The notes: a model not told the origin generated them from the letters alone. Positions 18,366-29,692 are shown, counted from the first letter of the stretch. The stretch: DNA of 64,000 nt from Nonomuraea angiospora (GCF_014873145.1 NZ_JADBEK010000001.1:930001-994000), one strand, 5' to 3'. Made by a program: numbers and translations.

Positions 18366-19745
18366 TCAGCCCTCCGATCGCTCGGTCGAGGACATCGCCC
18401 GGTACTCCGGCGGAAGGTCGTGCCCCACCAGGCCGGCGGCGCTCTGGATCACCTCGACCAGCGCCGTGCCGGACGCGATCTTGCGATGAGCCTTCATGTC
18501 GCCGTCCCGGTAGGCGTTCTTGAGCCGGAGCCGCAGCGGGTCCATGTTCAGCTCCCGGGCGATGCGGTCCATGTGCGACTCCAGCGCGAAGTCGCCGATC
18601 GTGACGCCGAACCCGCGCATGGCGCTGGACGGCGTGCGGTTGGTGTAGACGCAGTACGCGTCGACATGGACGTTCGGGATCGTGTACGGGCCGGGCATGT
18701 GCGCCGCCGCCTTGGTGGTGCCGTACGGGCTGTGCCGGGAGTACGCGCCCGCGTCCACGTAGAGCGTGATCTTGCGGGCGACGATCCGGCCGTCGTCCAT
18801 GACGCCGTCCTTGATGGAGATGCGCTCGGCCGCTCGGGGGGACGAGACCTGCATCTCCTCGGCGCGGCTGTAGACGTACTTGGCCGGCCGGCCGGTGAGC
18901 ATGGCGGCGATGCACGCGAGCGGCTCGACGATGACGTCGACCTTGCCGCCGAAGCCGCCCCCCACGGTGCCCCCGACGACGCGCAGGCTGGTAGGAGGGA
19001 CGCCGAGAATGAGCGCGGTGTTGTCGAGGGTGAAGAAGGCGGCCTGGGTGTTGGTGTGGATGCGCAGCCGGCCGTCGCCCTGAGGGACGACGATGCAGCC
19101 GGTCGGCTCGGTCGGCGCGTGTTCGATGGGGGAGGAGCTGTAGCGGCCCTCGATGATGCGGTCCGCCTCGGCGAAGCCTCGCTCGACGTCGCCGAAGCGG
19201 ATCCGGCGGCAGTGATGTCCCTCGTACACGAAGTGGTTGGTGCCCGCCTGTTTGATGATCGGGGCGCCGTCGGCCAGCGCCTCCTCGACGTCGAGGACGG
19301 CGGGCAGGTCGGTGTAGTCGACCGTGACCCGGGCCGCGCCCTCGCGGGCGGCGTCCTCGGTCTCGGCGACGACGGCGACGATCGGCTCGCCGCGGTAGAG
19401 GACCCGATCCTCGGCCAGCACGGGCTCGTCGTCAGGTCCCACGCCGATCAGGCGCAGCACGGTGTACCAGTTGTTCGGCACGTCCTGGTGGGTGATGACC
19501 CGGAGCACGCCCGGGACTCCGAGGGCGCCGGAGACGTCGACCCGGTTGATGAGGGCGTGGTGCCGTGTGGACCGGTGGATCTTGACGTGCGTCATCTCCG
19601 GCAGCGTCATGTCCTCGAAGAAGACCGTGCGGCCGGTGACGTGGGCGCGGGCGTCCGAGCGCGGGACGGCGGAGCCGATGACGGCGAAGTCGTCCGCGCG
19701 CTCGCCCTTGAAGTACGCGGTGTCGATCGGGGTGAGGCGCGCCAT
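18366..19745 (-). CDS. Molybdenum hydroxylase, molybdopterin subunit, N-terminal half (NdhL-like)
   Basis: A 459-aa protein. Residues about 20-130 are the Ald_Xan_dh_C a/b hammerhead domain (GSAVPRSDARAHVTGRTVFF); residues about 155-430 are the first molybdopterin-binding part, with the GGTVGGGFGGK loop and the TPSSAMRGFG segment. It ends at a TGA where a single-chain subunit would continue. The next codon but one is the ATG of the C-terminal half. ATG 19745 shares one base with the 2Fe-2S stop (TGATG). At about 460 plus 338 aa, the two pieces together equal a normal subunit of about 780 aa. Confidence 0.9.
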   Translation of the reverse strand: MARLTPIDTAYFKGERADDFAVIGSAVPRSDARAHVTGRTVFFEDMTLPEMTHVKIHRSTRHHALINRVDVSGALGVPGVLRVITHQDVPNNWYTVLRLIGVGPDDEPVLAEDRVLYRGEPIVAVVAETEDAAREGAARVTVDYTDLPAVLDVEEALADGAPIIKQAGTNHFVYEGHHCRRIRFGDVERGFAEADRIIEGRYSSSPIEHAPTEPTGCIVVPQGDGRLRIHTNTQAAFFTLDNTALILGVPPTSLRVVGGTVGGGFGGKVDVIVEPLACIAAMLTGRPAKYVYSRAEEMQVSSPRAAERISIKDGVMDDGRIVARKITLYVDAGAYSRHSPYGTTKAAAHMPGPYTIPNVHVDAYCVYTNRTPSSAMRGFGVTIGDFALESHMDRIARELNMDPLRLRLKNAYRDGDMKAHRKIASGTALVEVIQSAAGLVGHDLPPEYRAMSSTERSEG

Positions 19746-20248
19746 CAGACCTCGGCCTCCGCGCTCGTGAGGGGGGCGCCGCGGCGGCGTCGCGCGGCGG
19801 CGAGGACGGCGGCGATGATCGGCTCGTATCCCGTGCAGCGGCAGACGTTCCCGCAGATCGCCTCGGTGACATCTTGGCGGGTCGGATCCGGCTTCCGGTT
19901 GAGCAGGGCCGTGGCGGACATGATCATCCCCGGGGTGCAGAACCCGCACTGCGTCGCGAAGAGGTCGACGAACGCCTGCTGTACGTCGCCGAGCCGGTCG
20001 CCCTCGGCCAGGCCCTCGATCGTCTCCACGGCGGAGCCGTCGATCGTCACGAGGGGGATCAGGCACGAGACCACGGGCCGGCCGTCCAGCAGCACGGTGC
20101 AGCTGCCGCAGCCCCCTTGCACGCAGCCGCGCTTTGCCCCCATCAGTCCCAATGTGTCGCGCAGTGCGCTCAGCAGCGTCGTCGACGGCCGGGCGATCAG
20201 CTCCCGCTCCGTGCCGTTCACCTTGAGCGTGACGATTGTCGAGGGCAT
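19745..20248 (-). CDS. Molybdenum hydroxylase 2Fe-2S subunit
   Basis: A 167-aa CoxS/NdhS-like protein. The plant-type ferredoxin cluster is CVQGGCGSC followed by a fourth Cys in VVSC (residues about 42-63); the second cluster is CGFCTPG and CGNVCRCTGY in the helical C-terminal domain. It passes electrons from molybdenum to FAD. ATG 20248 follows AAGGGG and lies 11 bp after the FAD gene. The end is one-base coupled to the molybdopterin gene. Confidence 0.94.
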   Translation of the reverse strand: MPSTIVTLKVNGTERELIARPSTTLLSALRDTLGLMGAKRGCVQGGCGSCTVLLDGRPVVSCLIPLVTIDGSAVETIEGLAEGDRLGDVQQAFVDLFATQCGFCTPGMIMSATALLNRKPDPTRQDVTEAICGNVCRCTGYEPIIAAVLAAARRRRGAPLTSAEAEV

Positions 20249-20259
20249 GCGATCCCCTT

Positions 20260-21057
20260 TCAGGCCCCCAGCAGGGCGCGACGCAGGTGGACGGGGTAGA
20301 CCCGAGCGCGGTACCAGGCGGAGGCGTAGGCGTCGTCGAACGGCTCGATGACGTCGGCTCCGGCTGCCTCGGCGACGACCTGGGCGTTCAGCGGCGCGCC
20401 CAGCAGAACGCGCTCGGCGCCGACCGCGCGTACCAAGCGCCGCGCCAGGCCGCCGAGCACGAGACGGATGTCGCTGACCAGGCCGTCCTCGATCGTGATC
20501 CGGGCCGCCACCGTCACGATGGATCCCGAGTTGAGCCGCCGCCGGCTCGCCTTGTAGAACCGGAACGCGTCCTTGGCCGGAGCGGTGAACCGGACGCGGG
20601 TCACCAGGTCGCCCGTCCGCAGGCCATCGGTGACGACCCGCTCGAGCGGCTCGGGGCGGGCTCCGTCGGCGCCGAGCACGTCCAGCTCCGCGTCCAGGGC
20701 CAGAAGGGCCGCCGCCAGGTCGCCGTACGGTTGTGGCACGAAAAGGTTGCCGGCCACGGTGGCGAGGCTGCGGACCGGCGGCGCGGCGATCGACCGCACG
20801 CAGCCGGACAGGTAGCTCAGCCGATCGTCGTCCTCGATGTCGGCCAGAGTGGTGGCCGCGCCCAGGGCCACCGTGTCGCCTTCGACGTCGACGCCGGACA
20901 GTCCCGCCCGGCGCAGGCTGACCAGCCGCAGGTCGCGGCCGGCCTGTTCGTCCAGGCGGGCCAGCAGGTAGGTGCCGCCGCCGAGGGGCACGGCCCCGGC
21001 CTGAAGCGCCGCACGAGCCGCTTCGGGACTCTCGGGTGTCTGAACGGAGGTCAGCAT
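20260..21057 (-). CDS. Molybdenum hydroxylase FAD-binding subunit
   Basis: A 265-aa CoxM/NdhF-like protein, slightly shorter than the usual 280-300. FAD contacts are seen in VPLGGGTYLLAR and in the ATVAGNLFVPQPYGDLAAALLALDA stretch split around residue 115. ATG 21057 is chosen because GGAG lies five bases upstream; an upstream GTG would overlap that site. First gene of the operon; its leader carries a perfect 16-bp palindrome that probably binds the divergent FCD regulator. Confidence 0.92.
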   Translation of the reverse strand: MLTSVQTPESPEAARAALQAGAVPLGGGTYLLARLDEQAGRDLRLVSLRRAGLSGVDVEGDTVALGAATTLADIEDDDRLSYLSGCVRSIAAPPVRSLATVAGNLFVPQPYGDLAAALLALDAELDVLGADGARPEPLERVVTDGLRTGDLVTRVRFTAPAKDAFRFYKASRRRLNSGSIVTVAARITIEDGLVSDIRLVLGGLARRLVRAVGAERVLLGAPLNAQVVAEAAGADVIEPFDDAYASAWYRARVYPVHLRRALLGA

Positions 21058-21068
21058 GTGCACTCCAG

Positions 21069-21114
21069 TTATCGATATCGATAATTAACTTACGTGGCAT
21101 GATCGAAGAGTCAA
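21069..21114 (-). promoter_or_regulatory. Promoter and palindromic operator of the molybdenum hydroxylase operon
   Basis: TTATCGATATCGATAA (21069-21084) is a perfect 16-bp palindrome, with its edge two bases from the ribosome site of the FAD gene. On the minus strand TTGACT (21114-21109) and TAAGTT (21092-21087), 16 bp apart, form a possible promoter whose start point would fall in the palindrome, fitting repression. The divergent FCD-family gene begins at 21148. Confidence 0.6.
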
Positions 21115-21147
21115 GGGCCTTCTGGGCCCTCAACGTCAGGAGGTTTC

Positions 21148-21819
21148 TTGTCGGAACCCACGGGGAGCCCGCGCTCCGCGCGACCGACGCTGAGCCGGCA
21201 GATCCGCGACGGTCTGCTGCAACGGATCGTCTCCGGCGAACTCGGCGAGGGCGACCGGCTGATCGAGACGAAGATCGCCATCGAGTTCGGAACGAGTCAG
21301 GCCCCGGTCCGGGAGGCGCTCCGGCAGCTCGAGGGCCTCGGCCTCATCGACAGTCAGCCTCGTCACGGCAGCCGGGTGCTTCCCTTCGCCGAGCAGACCA
21401 TCCGCGAGGCGTACATCGTGCGGGCGGCCCTTGAGGAGACCGCGACGCGGCTCGCCATGCTGGCCGCAACCCTCCCCTTCGACCGGCTGGGGGAGGCGGT
21501 CGAGGAGATGTACCGCAGCGCCCAGGACAACGACGCGCACGGCATCGGCCTGGCCAGCGCGCGATTTCACCGGCACGTCGTGCAGGCCGGCGGCAACGTG
21601 CTGCTGACCCGCGCGTGGGAGGCGCTGCAGATCGAGGCGCGCACGGCCATCGCTCTCATGGTCACCAGGCCGAAACTCGAGCGGGTCGCCGACGAGCACC
21701 GCGAGCTGCTGGACGTCATGCGCGCCGGGGACGTCGAGGTGGCCTGCCGCCACGCCCGTGACCATCAGTGGGCCTACGCCGACACGCCGCACGACCCGTA
21801 CGGGACGCCGAAACACTAG
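21148..21819 (+). CDS. GntR/FadR (FCD) transcriptional regulator
   Basis: A 223-aa regulator starting at TTG 21148, with AGGAGG five bases upstream deciding the start. Residues about 10-75 are the GntR winged helix (RQIRDGLLQRIVSGELGEGDRLIETKIA); residues about 85-210 are an FCD ligand domain with FHRHVVQAGGN and a final DHQW histidine as metal ligands. It is divergent from the molybdenum hydroxylase operon and probably represses it through the 21069-21084 palindrome, responding to the substrate or a metabolite (inference). Confidence 0.9.
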   Translation: MSEPTGSPRSARPTLSRQIRDGLLQRIVSGELGEGDRLIETKIAIEFGTSQAPVREALRQLEGLGLIDSQPRHGSRVLPFAEQTIREAYIVRAALEETATRLAMLAATLPFDRLGEAVEEMYRSAQDNDAHGIGLASARFHRHVVQAGGNVLLTRAWEALQIEARTAIALMVTRPKLERVADEHRELLDVMRAGDVEVACRHARDHQWAYADTPHDPYGTPKH

Positions 21820-21879
21820 AGGTCAGCGCCTTTCTCGACGCCGGCCGGTGCCGAGCGGACGGCGTTCCCCCGCTACCGT

Positions 21880-22095
21880 GCGCGACCGGCCCGGTCTCGA
21901 CGGCCGGCCCGACGGCCCGTTCGGCATCACGGCGCTGGGCGGGGGCGCGTACTACTTCCACATCGCGGCGGCTTCGGCGGTGCCGACCCCTCGCGGCCGC
22001 ACTGCAACATGACCGTCAAAGGCACGCTCGCCAACCCGTACGCGACGGCGCCCTCCACCCAGCTCAGAAACGTCCTGGAGTACGCACGGGCGTGA
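21880..22095 (+). pseudogene. Possible decayed 3' end of a gene
   Basis: The 351 bp between the FCD gene and the flavoenzyme hold no complete gene. At 21900-22012 a frame reads ITALGGGAYYFHIAAAS, and from 22009 another reads MTVKGTLANPYATAPSTQL and ends in YARA at the TGA 22093-22095. Both look protein-like and lie in different frames, as in a frameshifted remnant. No family recognised. Confidence 0.25.
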
Positions 22096-22116
22096 CCACT
22101 TGACCGAGAATAATGT

Positions 22117-22150
22117 CGGGGCCTGAGCACCCGACGTGGCATAGGCCCCG
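22117..22150. terminator. Possible hairpin after the flavoenzyme gene
   Basis: CGGGGCCT (22117-22124) pairs with AGGCCCCG (22143-22150), 20 bp beyond the flavoenzyme stop. The loop is 18 bases. Confidence 0.35.
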
Positions 22151-22170
22151 GAATGATCCGGCCGCGGACT

Positions 22171-23628
22171 TCACGGTCCCGGAGGGAAGACGCCCTGGCC
22201 CGGAGTGAGGATTCCGTCGGGGTCGTAGCGTTCACGGGCCGCCTCGAAGTCGGCCCATGCGGGGCCGTAGTGGGTGCGCCACTCCTCAGGCGTGGTGGGT
22301 ATGGAGCCGACCGGGTACTGGTAACCCCCGACGGCTCGGGCACGCAGGTAGAGGGAACGGTTGGCCTCCACCATGTCCTGCGGGCTCTCGGCTCCGGGCG
22401 AGGCGGTTCTGAGCAGCGTGAAGAGGAAGACCGTCTCCTCGTCGGGCATGCGCAGCAAGGGCAGTCGCAGGCGGGCGCGGGGGAAGGGATAGAGCAGGAC
22501 AACGCCGCTGGCGCCGACCTCGGTCTCGGTCAGCTCCTTGATGGCGGCCTCCACGAAGGCGTCGGTGCGGCTCGCCGGCAGGAACATGTTCCACCAGGGG
22601 TGCGGGCGGTACCACTCGCCAGTGGACTTCAGATAGGCGACGCCCGCGGCGAGCCGGTTGAGGAAGTCGAAGTAGGACATGTCCTGGATCTGCCGGTCGA
22701 CGGGCTGGTCTCCCAGCCCGTCGAGAAGCCTGGCGTCGTCGGGCGGGGTCGTGCCGTTGAAGAAGGCGACCGCTTCAAGCTGGTGACTCCAGCCGGCGGA
22801 GCCGGTCGGCAGCCCGAGCTCTCCCTCCACGTAGTCGAAGCGGCCCTCGTTGACCACGCGCCGCTGGTCGGCGGTCAGCGCGGCGACGCTCGGGTAGGAG
22901 AGCAGGTAGTGGCGGACCGTCTCGGGGGCGGGCAGCAGGCGCACGGTGGCCTTGGTGATGATGCCGCACTGTCCTCTTCCAGCCAGCGCCGCGCGGAAGA
23001 GGTCGGGGCGCGTCTGCGCGGAACACCTCCTCAGGCCGGCATCTCCCGTGACGACCTCCAGCTCTACGACGTTGTCCGCCTGGGATCCGTGGTGGTGGGT
23101 CTGGCCGCCGACACCGCCCACCGAGAGCGTGCCGCCGACCGAGAGCTCCAGGTAGTCGGTGAAGACCGGAGGGGTCAGGCCGTGGGCCAGGGTCGCCTGC
23201 GCCAAGCTGCTCCAGAGCGCGCCCGCCTCCACGACGGCCGTGTCCTCCCGCACCTCAATCGCGTTGAGCGGGGTCATGTCGATGATCAGACCGCCCGCTA
23301 CCTGGCCCTGACCTAAGGTGGCGTGTCCCTGGCCGCGCGCGGCCACCTGCAGGCCGTGCGTCCGGCAGTACTTCATCATCGCCATGATGTCCGACACGGC
23401 GCCGGGCTCCAGCACGGCCCCGGGGGTCCGATGGACCAGGTGCCCGAAGTCGTCGGCCGCCTGGCCGCGCGAGGCGGGATCGGTCACCACCTTGCCCTTC
23501 AGCGGCGGCAGGTCGACCATCCCCTGAGACTGGGCGGCGTCGGTGACCCACGTGCGCGTGGACGGGTCGAAGCCGACCACGGCCGCCCCCGCCGTGAGGA
23601 ACGCCTGTCTCCACGGATGCCACGTCAT
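22171..23628 (-). CDS. FAD-linked oxidase resembling cytokinin dehydrogenase
   Basis: A 485-aa flavoprotein. Residues about 60-235 are an FAD-binding-4 domain (ARGQGHATLGQGQ, GGLIIDMTPLNAI, LSVGGTLSVGGVGGQTHHHGSQADNV, GLRRCSAQTRPDLFRAALAGRGQCGIIT). The C-terminal half and ending (YDPDGILTPGQGVF) resemble plant-type cytokinin oxidase/dehydrogenases, which cleave N6-side chains from adenine-type cytokinins. The usual His anchor for covalent FAD after GxGH is replaced by the context GHAT. The N-terminus has an AFLTAGAAVVGF stretch that looks like a worn Tat signal without the twin arginine. Stands alone; upstream is a 295-bp gap. The true substrate is unknown. Confidence 0.82.
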   Translation of the reverse strand: MTWHPWRQAFLTAGAAVVGFDPSTRTWVTDAAQSQGMVDLPPLKGKVVTDPASRGQAADDFGHLVHRTPGAVLEPGAVSDIMAMMKYCRTHGLQVAARGQGHATLGQGQVAGGLIIDMTPLNAIEVREDTAVVEAGALWSSLAQATLAHGLTPPVFTDYLELSVGGTLSVGGVGGQTHHHGSQADNVVELEVVTGDAGLRRCSAQTRPDLFRAALAGRGQCGIITKATVRLLPAPETVRHYLLSYPSVAALTADQRRVVNEGRFDYVEGELGLPTGSAGWSHQLEAVAFFNGTTPPDDARLLDGLGDQPVDRQIQDMSYFDFLNRLAAGVAYLKSTGEWYRPHPWWNMFLPASRTDAFVEAAIKELTETEVGASGVVLLYPFPRARLRLPLLRMPDEETVFLFTLLRTASPGAESPQDMVEANRSLYLRARAVGGYQYPVGSIPTTPEEWRTHYGPAWADFEAARERYDPDGILTPGQGVFPPGP

Positions 23629-23923
23629 ACCGATCCTTTCGCCGCGCGGTCACGTCGCGTCGATCATCGCCGACGGCATCCGGCGACGCTACCCGAACGA
23701 AACCGGATGACAGCCACAAAAGGGTTACTACGGCGCTTCGGGCCTCGACGGGCGAGCCGGGGGGCAGGCGAAACTCATCGGGGCTCGGCTGACTCGTGAC
23801 CCAGTGCCTTGTGCCGTAGCCGGAACATCGACGGCTTACTGGGCTCCGGCCGCGCAGGCTAACGGCGTTAGCTTATGCTCTCGACACCAGCTAACATCGT
23901 TAGCCATTGCGAAGGGAGACGTC
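23629..23923. promoter_or_regulatory. Divergent region with duplicated TetR-type operator
   Basis: GCTAACGGCGTTAGC (23858-23872) and GCTAACATCGTTAGC (23890-23904) are near-perfect 15-bp palindromes exactly 32 bp apart, three helical turns. They precede the membrane protein/TetR pair at 23924. The second copy ends 11 bp before GAAGGGAG. Nothing else was recognised between 23629 and 23850. Confidence 0.75.
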
Positions 23924-24265
23924 ATGAGCGTTGAGACCATGCGGGGCCGGGGATGGGGCGCGTGGGTGCGCTGGGCGGGGTGGGTGCTGCTCGCCGGATT
24001 CCTCGGAGCATTCGCCGTGTTCGAGTCGGCGAAGTACGGGCTGCCGACCACGGCGGCGGCGGTGGCGTTTTTCCTGCTGCCGGATCTGGCCGGCAAGGTC
24101 GCGGGCAGGCGGCGCTGGATCGTCGCGGTCGCGAACTCCGGCTGGATTCCGGTCGTGATCCTGGTCGGCTACTCCCTCTCACCGATCGGCTGGCCGCCGC
24201 TGTTCACCGCCGGGCTCGGCTGGGCGACGCGGCTCGTGGTCGCACGGGTGGTGCGGCGTGGTTGA
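23924..24265 (+). CDS. Small integral membrane protein
   Basis: A 113-aa protein with three likely transmembrane helices (residues about 16-36, 44-60 and 66-88) and a positively charged C-terminus (VVARVVRRG). ATG 23924 follows GAAGGGAG; a longer frame from 23804 is rejected because it would run through the operators. The TetR gene overlaps its end by 8 bp, so the pair is one self-regulated unit behind two identical operators. Its layout resembles small multidrug or stress membrane proteins controlled by a TetR partner, but I do not recognise the family. Confidence 0.75.
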   Translation: MSVETMRGRGWGAWVRWAGWVLLAGFLGAFAVFESAKYGLPTTAAAVAFFLLPDLAGKVAGRRRWIVAVANSGWIPVVILVGYSLSPIGWPPLFTAGLGWATRLVVARVVRRG

Positions 24266-24773
24266 GCGCCGTGAGCAGATCGTCGCGGCCGCGCTGGAGC
24301 TGTTGGAGGCCGACGGCCGCGAGGCGATGTCCATGCGGAGCATCGCTGAGCGCGTCGGCGTCCGCGCGCCGTCGCTCTACAAGCACTTTCCCGACAAGGC
24401 GGCCGTCGAGTTGGAGCTGACCGTGATCGGGCTGACCGCGATGACCGAGGCGCTCGAGGCCGCCGAGCCCGGGCTGCTGTCCTGCGCACGCGCCTACCGG
24501 AACTTCGCATTGGCGCGGCCGCACCTCTACCGGCTGACAACCACCAATCCGCTGCCGCGGTCGTTGCTGCCCGAAGGACTCGAGGACCGGGCCGCCGGTC
24601 CCATCCTGCGTGCGATGCACGGCCGCGCGGATCTGGCCCGCGCGGTGTGGGCGTTTGCGCACGGGATGGTGATGCTCGAACTCGACGGCCGGTTTCCGCC
24701 CGGAGCCGACCTGGAACCCGCCTGGATCGCGGGTTGTACGACCTTCCAGCCACGACCGGTCCATCGCCGTTGA
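24258..24773 (+). CDS. TetR-family regulator with WHG-type C-terminal domain
   Basis: A 171-aa regulator starting at GTG 24258 inside the 3' end of the membrane protein gene. Residues 1-50 form the TetR helix-turn-helix (MRSIAERVGVRAPSLYKHF). The rest matches the WHG-type ligand domain (RAYRNFALARPHLYRL, AVWAFAHGMVMLELDGRF). It probably represses its own operon through the paired GCTAAC-N3-GTTAGC sites at 23858-23904. Ligand unknown; likely an antimicrobial or lipophilic compound. Confidence 0.9.
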   Translation: MVERREQIVAAALELLEADGREAMSMRSIAERVGVRAPSLYKHFPDKAAVELELTVIGLTAMTEALEAAEPGLLSCARAYRNFALARPHLYRLTTTNPLPRSLLPEGLEDRAAGPILRAMHGRADLARAVWAFAHGMVMLELDGRFPPGADLEPAWIAGCTTFQPRPVHRR

Positions 24774-24776
24774 GGA

Positions 24777-24808
24777 CTCCTGCCGGTCACCACCAACTCC
24801 GGCAGGAG
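24777..24808 (+). terminator. Hairpin terminator after tetR
   Basis: CTCCTGCCGG (24777-24786) pairs perfectly with CCGGCAGGAG (24799-24808), starting three bases after the TetR stop. Confidence 0.65.
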
Positions 24809-26463
<1,655 letters not shown>

Positions 26464-26519
26464 CGGATGACATCCCGGTGGATCGCCCGGAGATCTCCCC
26501 CCGACACCCCGGTAGGTAG

Positions 26520-28109
<1,590 letters not shown>

Positions 28110-28122
28110 CGTCGCGCGCCAC

Positions 28123-28152
28123 ATGGGTGCACCGCTGTGGCGGTGCACCCAT
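28123..28152. terminator. Bidirectional terminator between convergent GH27 and CE1 genes
   Basis: ATGGGTGCACCG (28123-28134) pairs perfectly with CGGTGCACCCAT (28141-28152) around a 6-base loop, between stops at 28109 and 28170. Confidence 0.8.
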
Positions 28153-28169
28153 GCATCAGGCGTACGGCA

Positions 28170-29453
28170 CTACGTGGCGAGGGCGCAGGCCGTGCCATTG
28201 AGGGCGAATTGCGTAGGTGCGGAGTTCGTGCCGCTATAGGTGGCCTGGAGGCCGAAGGTGACGGCGGTACCCGCGGCGATGGTCGCGTTGTAGGCGGCGT
28301 TGCGCGCGGTCACCTGGGCGCCTTGCTGGCTCACGGTGGCGTTCCAGGCGTTGGTGATCTGCTGGTTGCCCGGCCAGGTCCAGGTGAGCGTCCATCCGCT
28401 GACCGCGGTCGTGCCGGTGTTGGCGATGGTGACGGCGGCGGTGAACCCGTTGTTCCAGGAGTCGGGTGTGTACGTGACCCGGCAGGCGCCGGCCGGGGGA
28501 GTCGGCGTGCTGGTGGGGCCGCCGCCGGTGAGGCCGAAGAACTGGACGGCGGCGGCGGCCATGCCGCTCATGGGCAGGCTGTGCCCGGCGCCCTGGATGC
28601 TGTAGGCCTCGACCTTGACCGTTCCGGCGGGGTCGGCGTAGCGGCGGCGGTTCCAGTTGGCCTGTGGCGTGTCGGTGCCGGTGGGCGTCTGGCTCAGGCC
28701 GAAGACGTTCGTCCACTGGTCGATCTCCTGCTGGAGGGCGGCGTAGTAGACAAGGGTGTCGTTCGTGCCGTGCCAGAGCTGCACGCGCGGCCGGGCGCCG
28801 GTGTAGCCGGGGTAGGCGGCGCGGACCAGGTCCCCCCACTGCTGTGGGGTCTTGCTGATGCGTCCCGAGGCGCAGTTGCTGGCTCCCGGCGAGGGGATGT
28901 AGTCGGCCTCGTTCGCGAAGCAGCTGTGCGGCACGCCCATGAACGCGGCCCCGGCCTTGAAGACGTCCGGGTAGTTGCCGAGCATGATGTTGGTCTCCAT
29001 GCCTCCGGCCGAGGTGCCGGTGACGTACACGCGGTCGGCGTCGCCGCCGTAGCGCTGCAGCGTGTAGGTGACCATCGACATGAGCGAGACCGGGTCGCTG
29101 CCGCCGCCCCGCACGTGCGACTCGGCCGACCAGGAGTCGAAGCAGTTGCCCTTCTTGGAGGCCGACGGGTAGATGACGATGAAGCCGTAACGGTCGGCGA
29201 GGGAGGCGAACTCCGAGCCGGAGTAGAGGCCGGGGCCGGATCCGCCGCAACCGTGCATGGCCAGCACGATCGCCGGGCGTGCCGGGCGGTTGTCCGGAAC
29301 GTACACGTGCATGCGGAGATTGCCGGGGTTGGCGCCGAAGCCGGTCACCTCGGCCAAGGTGGCCGCGGCGGCCTGGTGCGGCAGTGTCGCGGTCATGACG
29401 ACGGACAACACCGCGGCGCAGACGCCGGCCACCAACGCGGTCAGTCGTTTCAT
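28170..29453 (-). CDS. Secreted CE1 esterase (PHB depolymerase-like) with C-terminal CBM2
   Basis: A 427-aa protein starting at ATG 29453 after GAGGAGGG. Residues 1-30 are a signal peptide. Residues about 35-300 are an esterase_PHB domain: nucleophile elbow GTSAGG, oxyanion region AMHGCGGSG, and LWHGTNDTLV and GAGHSLP supplying Asp and His. The last 105 residues are a CBM2 (CRVTYTPDSWNNGF, SGWTLTWTWPGNQQ), which binds cellulose or xylan. Such proteins are mostly acetyl xylan or feruloyl esterases. It is the only secreted enzyme here using CBM2 rather than CBM13. A MarR gene is divergent. Confidence 0.92.
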   Translation of the reverse strand: MKRLTALVAGVCAAVLSVVMTATLPHQAAAATLAEVTGFGANPGNLRMHVYVPDNRPARPAIVLAMHGCGGSGPGLYSGSEFASLADRYGFIVIYPSASKKGNCFDSWSAESHVRGGGSDPVSLMSMVTYTLQRYGGDADRVYVTGTSAGGMETNIMLGNYPDVFKAGAAFMGVPHSCFANEADYIPSPGASNCASGRISKTPQQWGDLVRAAYPGYTGARPRVQLWHGTNDTLVYYAALQQEIDQWTNVFGLSQTPTGTDTPQANWNRRRYADPAGTVKVEAYSIQGAGHSLPMSGMAAAAVQFFGLTGGGPTSTPTPPAGACRVTYTPDSWNNGFTAAVTIANTGTTAVSGWTLTWTWPGNQQITNAWNATVSQQGAQVTARNAAYNATIAAGTAVTFGLQATYSGTNSAPTQFALNGTACALAT

Positions 29454-29692
29454 TCGCCCTCCTCTGCTCGGTACCCGGGGTGCGGCGGCGTCGGGGTGTG
29501 GCCGCATCGACGCCGGTCGCTGGACCATAGGAGCCGCCCCGATCGGCCGTCAACGCCTCGCCCGTGCGGAGTCGGGGTGGGGAGATCGCGCGAAAGCGCA
29601 TTTCCGCTGCATGTCAAGCAACTTGTTATCAAGCTGCTTGACATGCTCGCCGGGAAACTTTCATCGACGCGGTCGCGCGATATCGTCTCCCG
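29454..29692. promoter_or_regulatory. Divergent region with MarR-type inverted repeat
   Basis: CATGTCAAGCA (29610-29620) and TGCTTGACATG (29635-29645) form a perfect inverted repeat; inside it CAAGCAACTTG and CAAGCTGCTTG are 15 bp apart. The right arm contains a consensus-like TTGACA. GAAACTTTC (29654-29662), the motif found upstream of the xylanase, follows. The MarR start has no ribosome site. Confidence 0.65.

Noticed and set aside
18363..18368. Selenocysteine or read-through at the in-frame TGA of the molybdopterin subunit
   Set aside because: The downstream half has its own ATG and well-spaced GGAGGG, and the split position matches known two-gene subunits; no evidence for a Sec insertion element.
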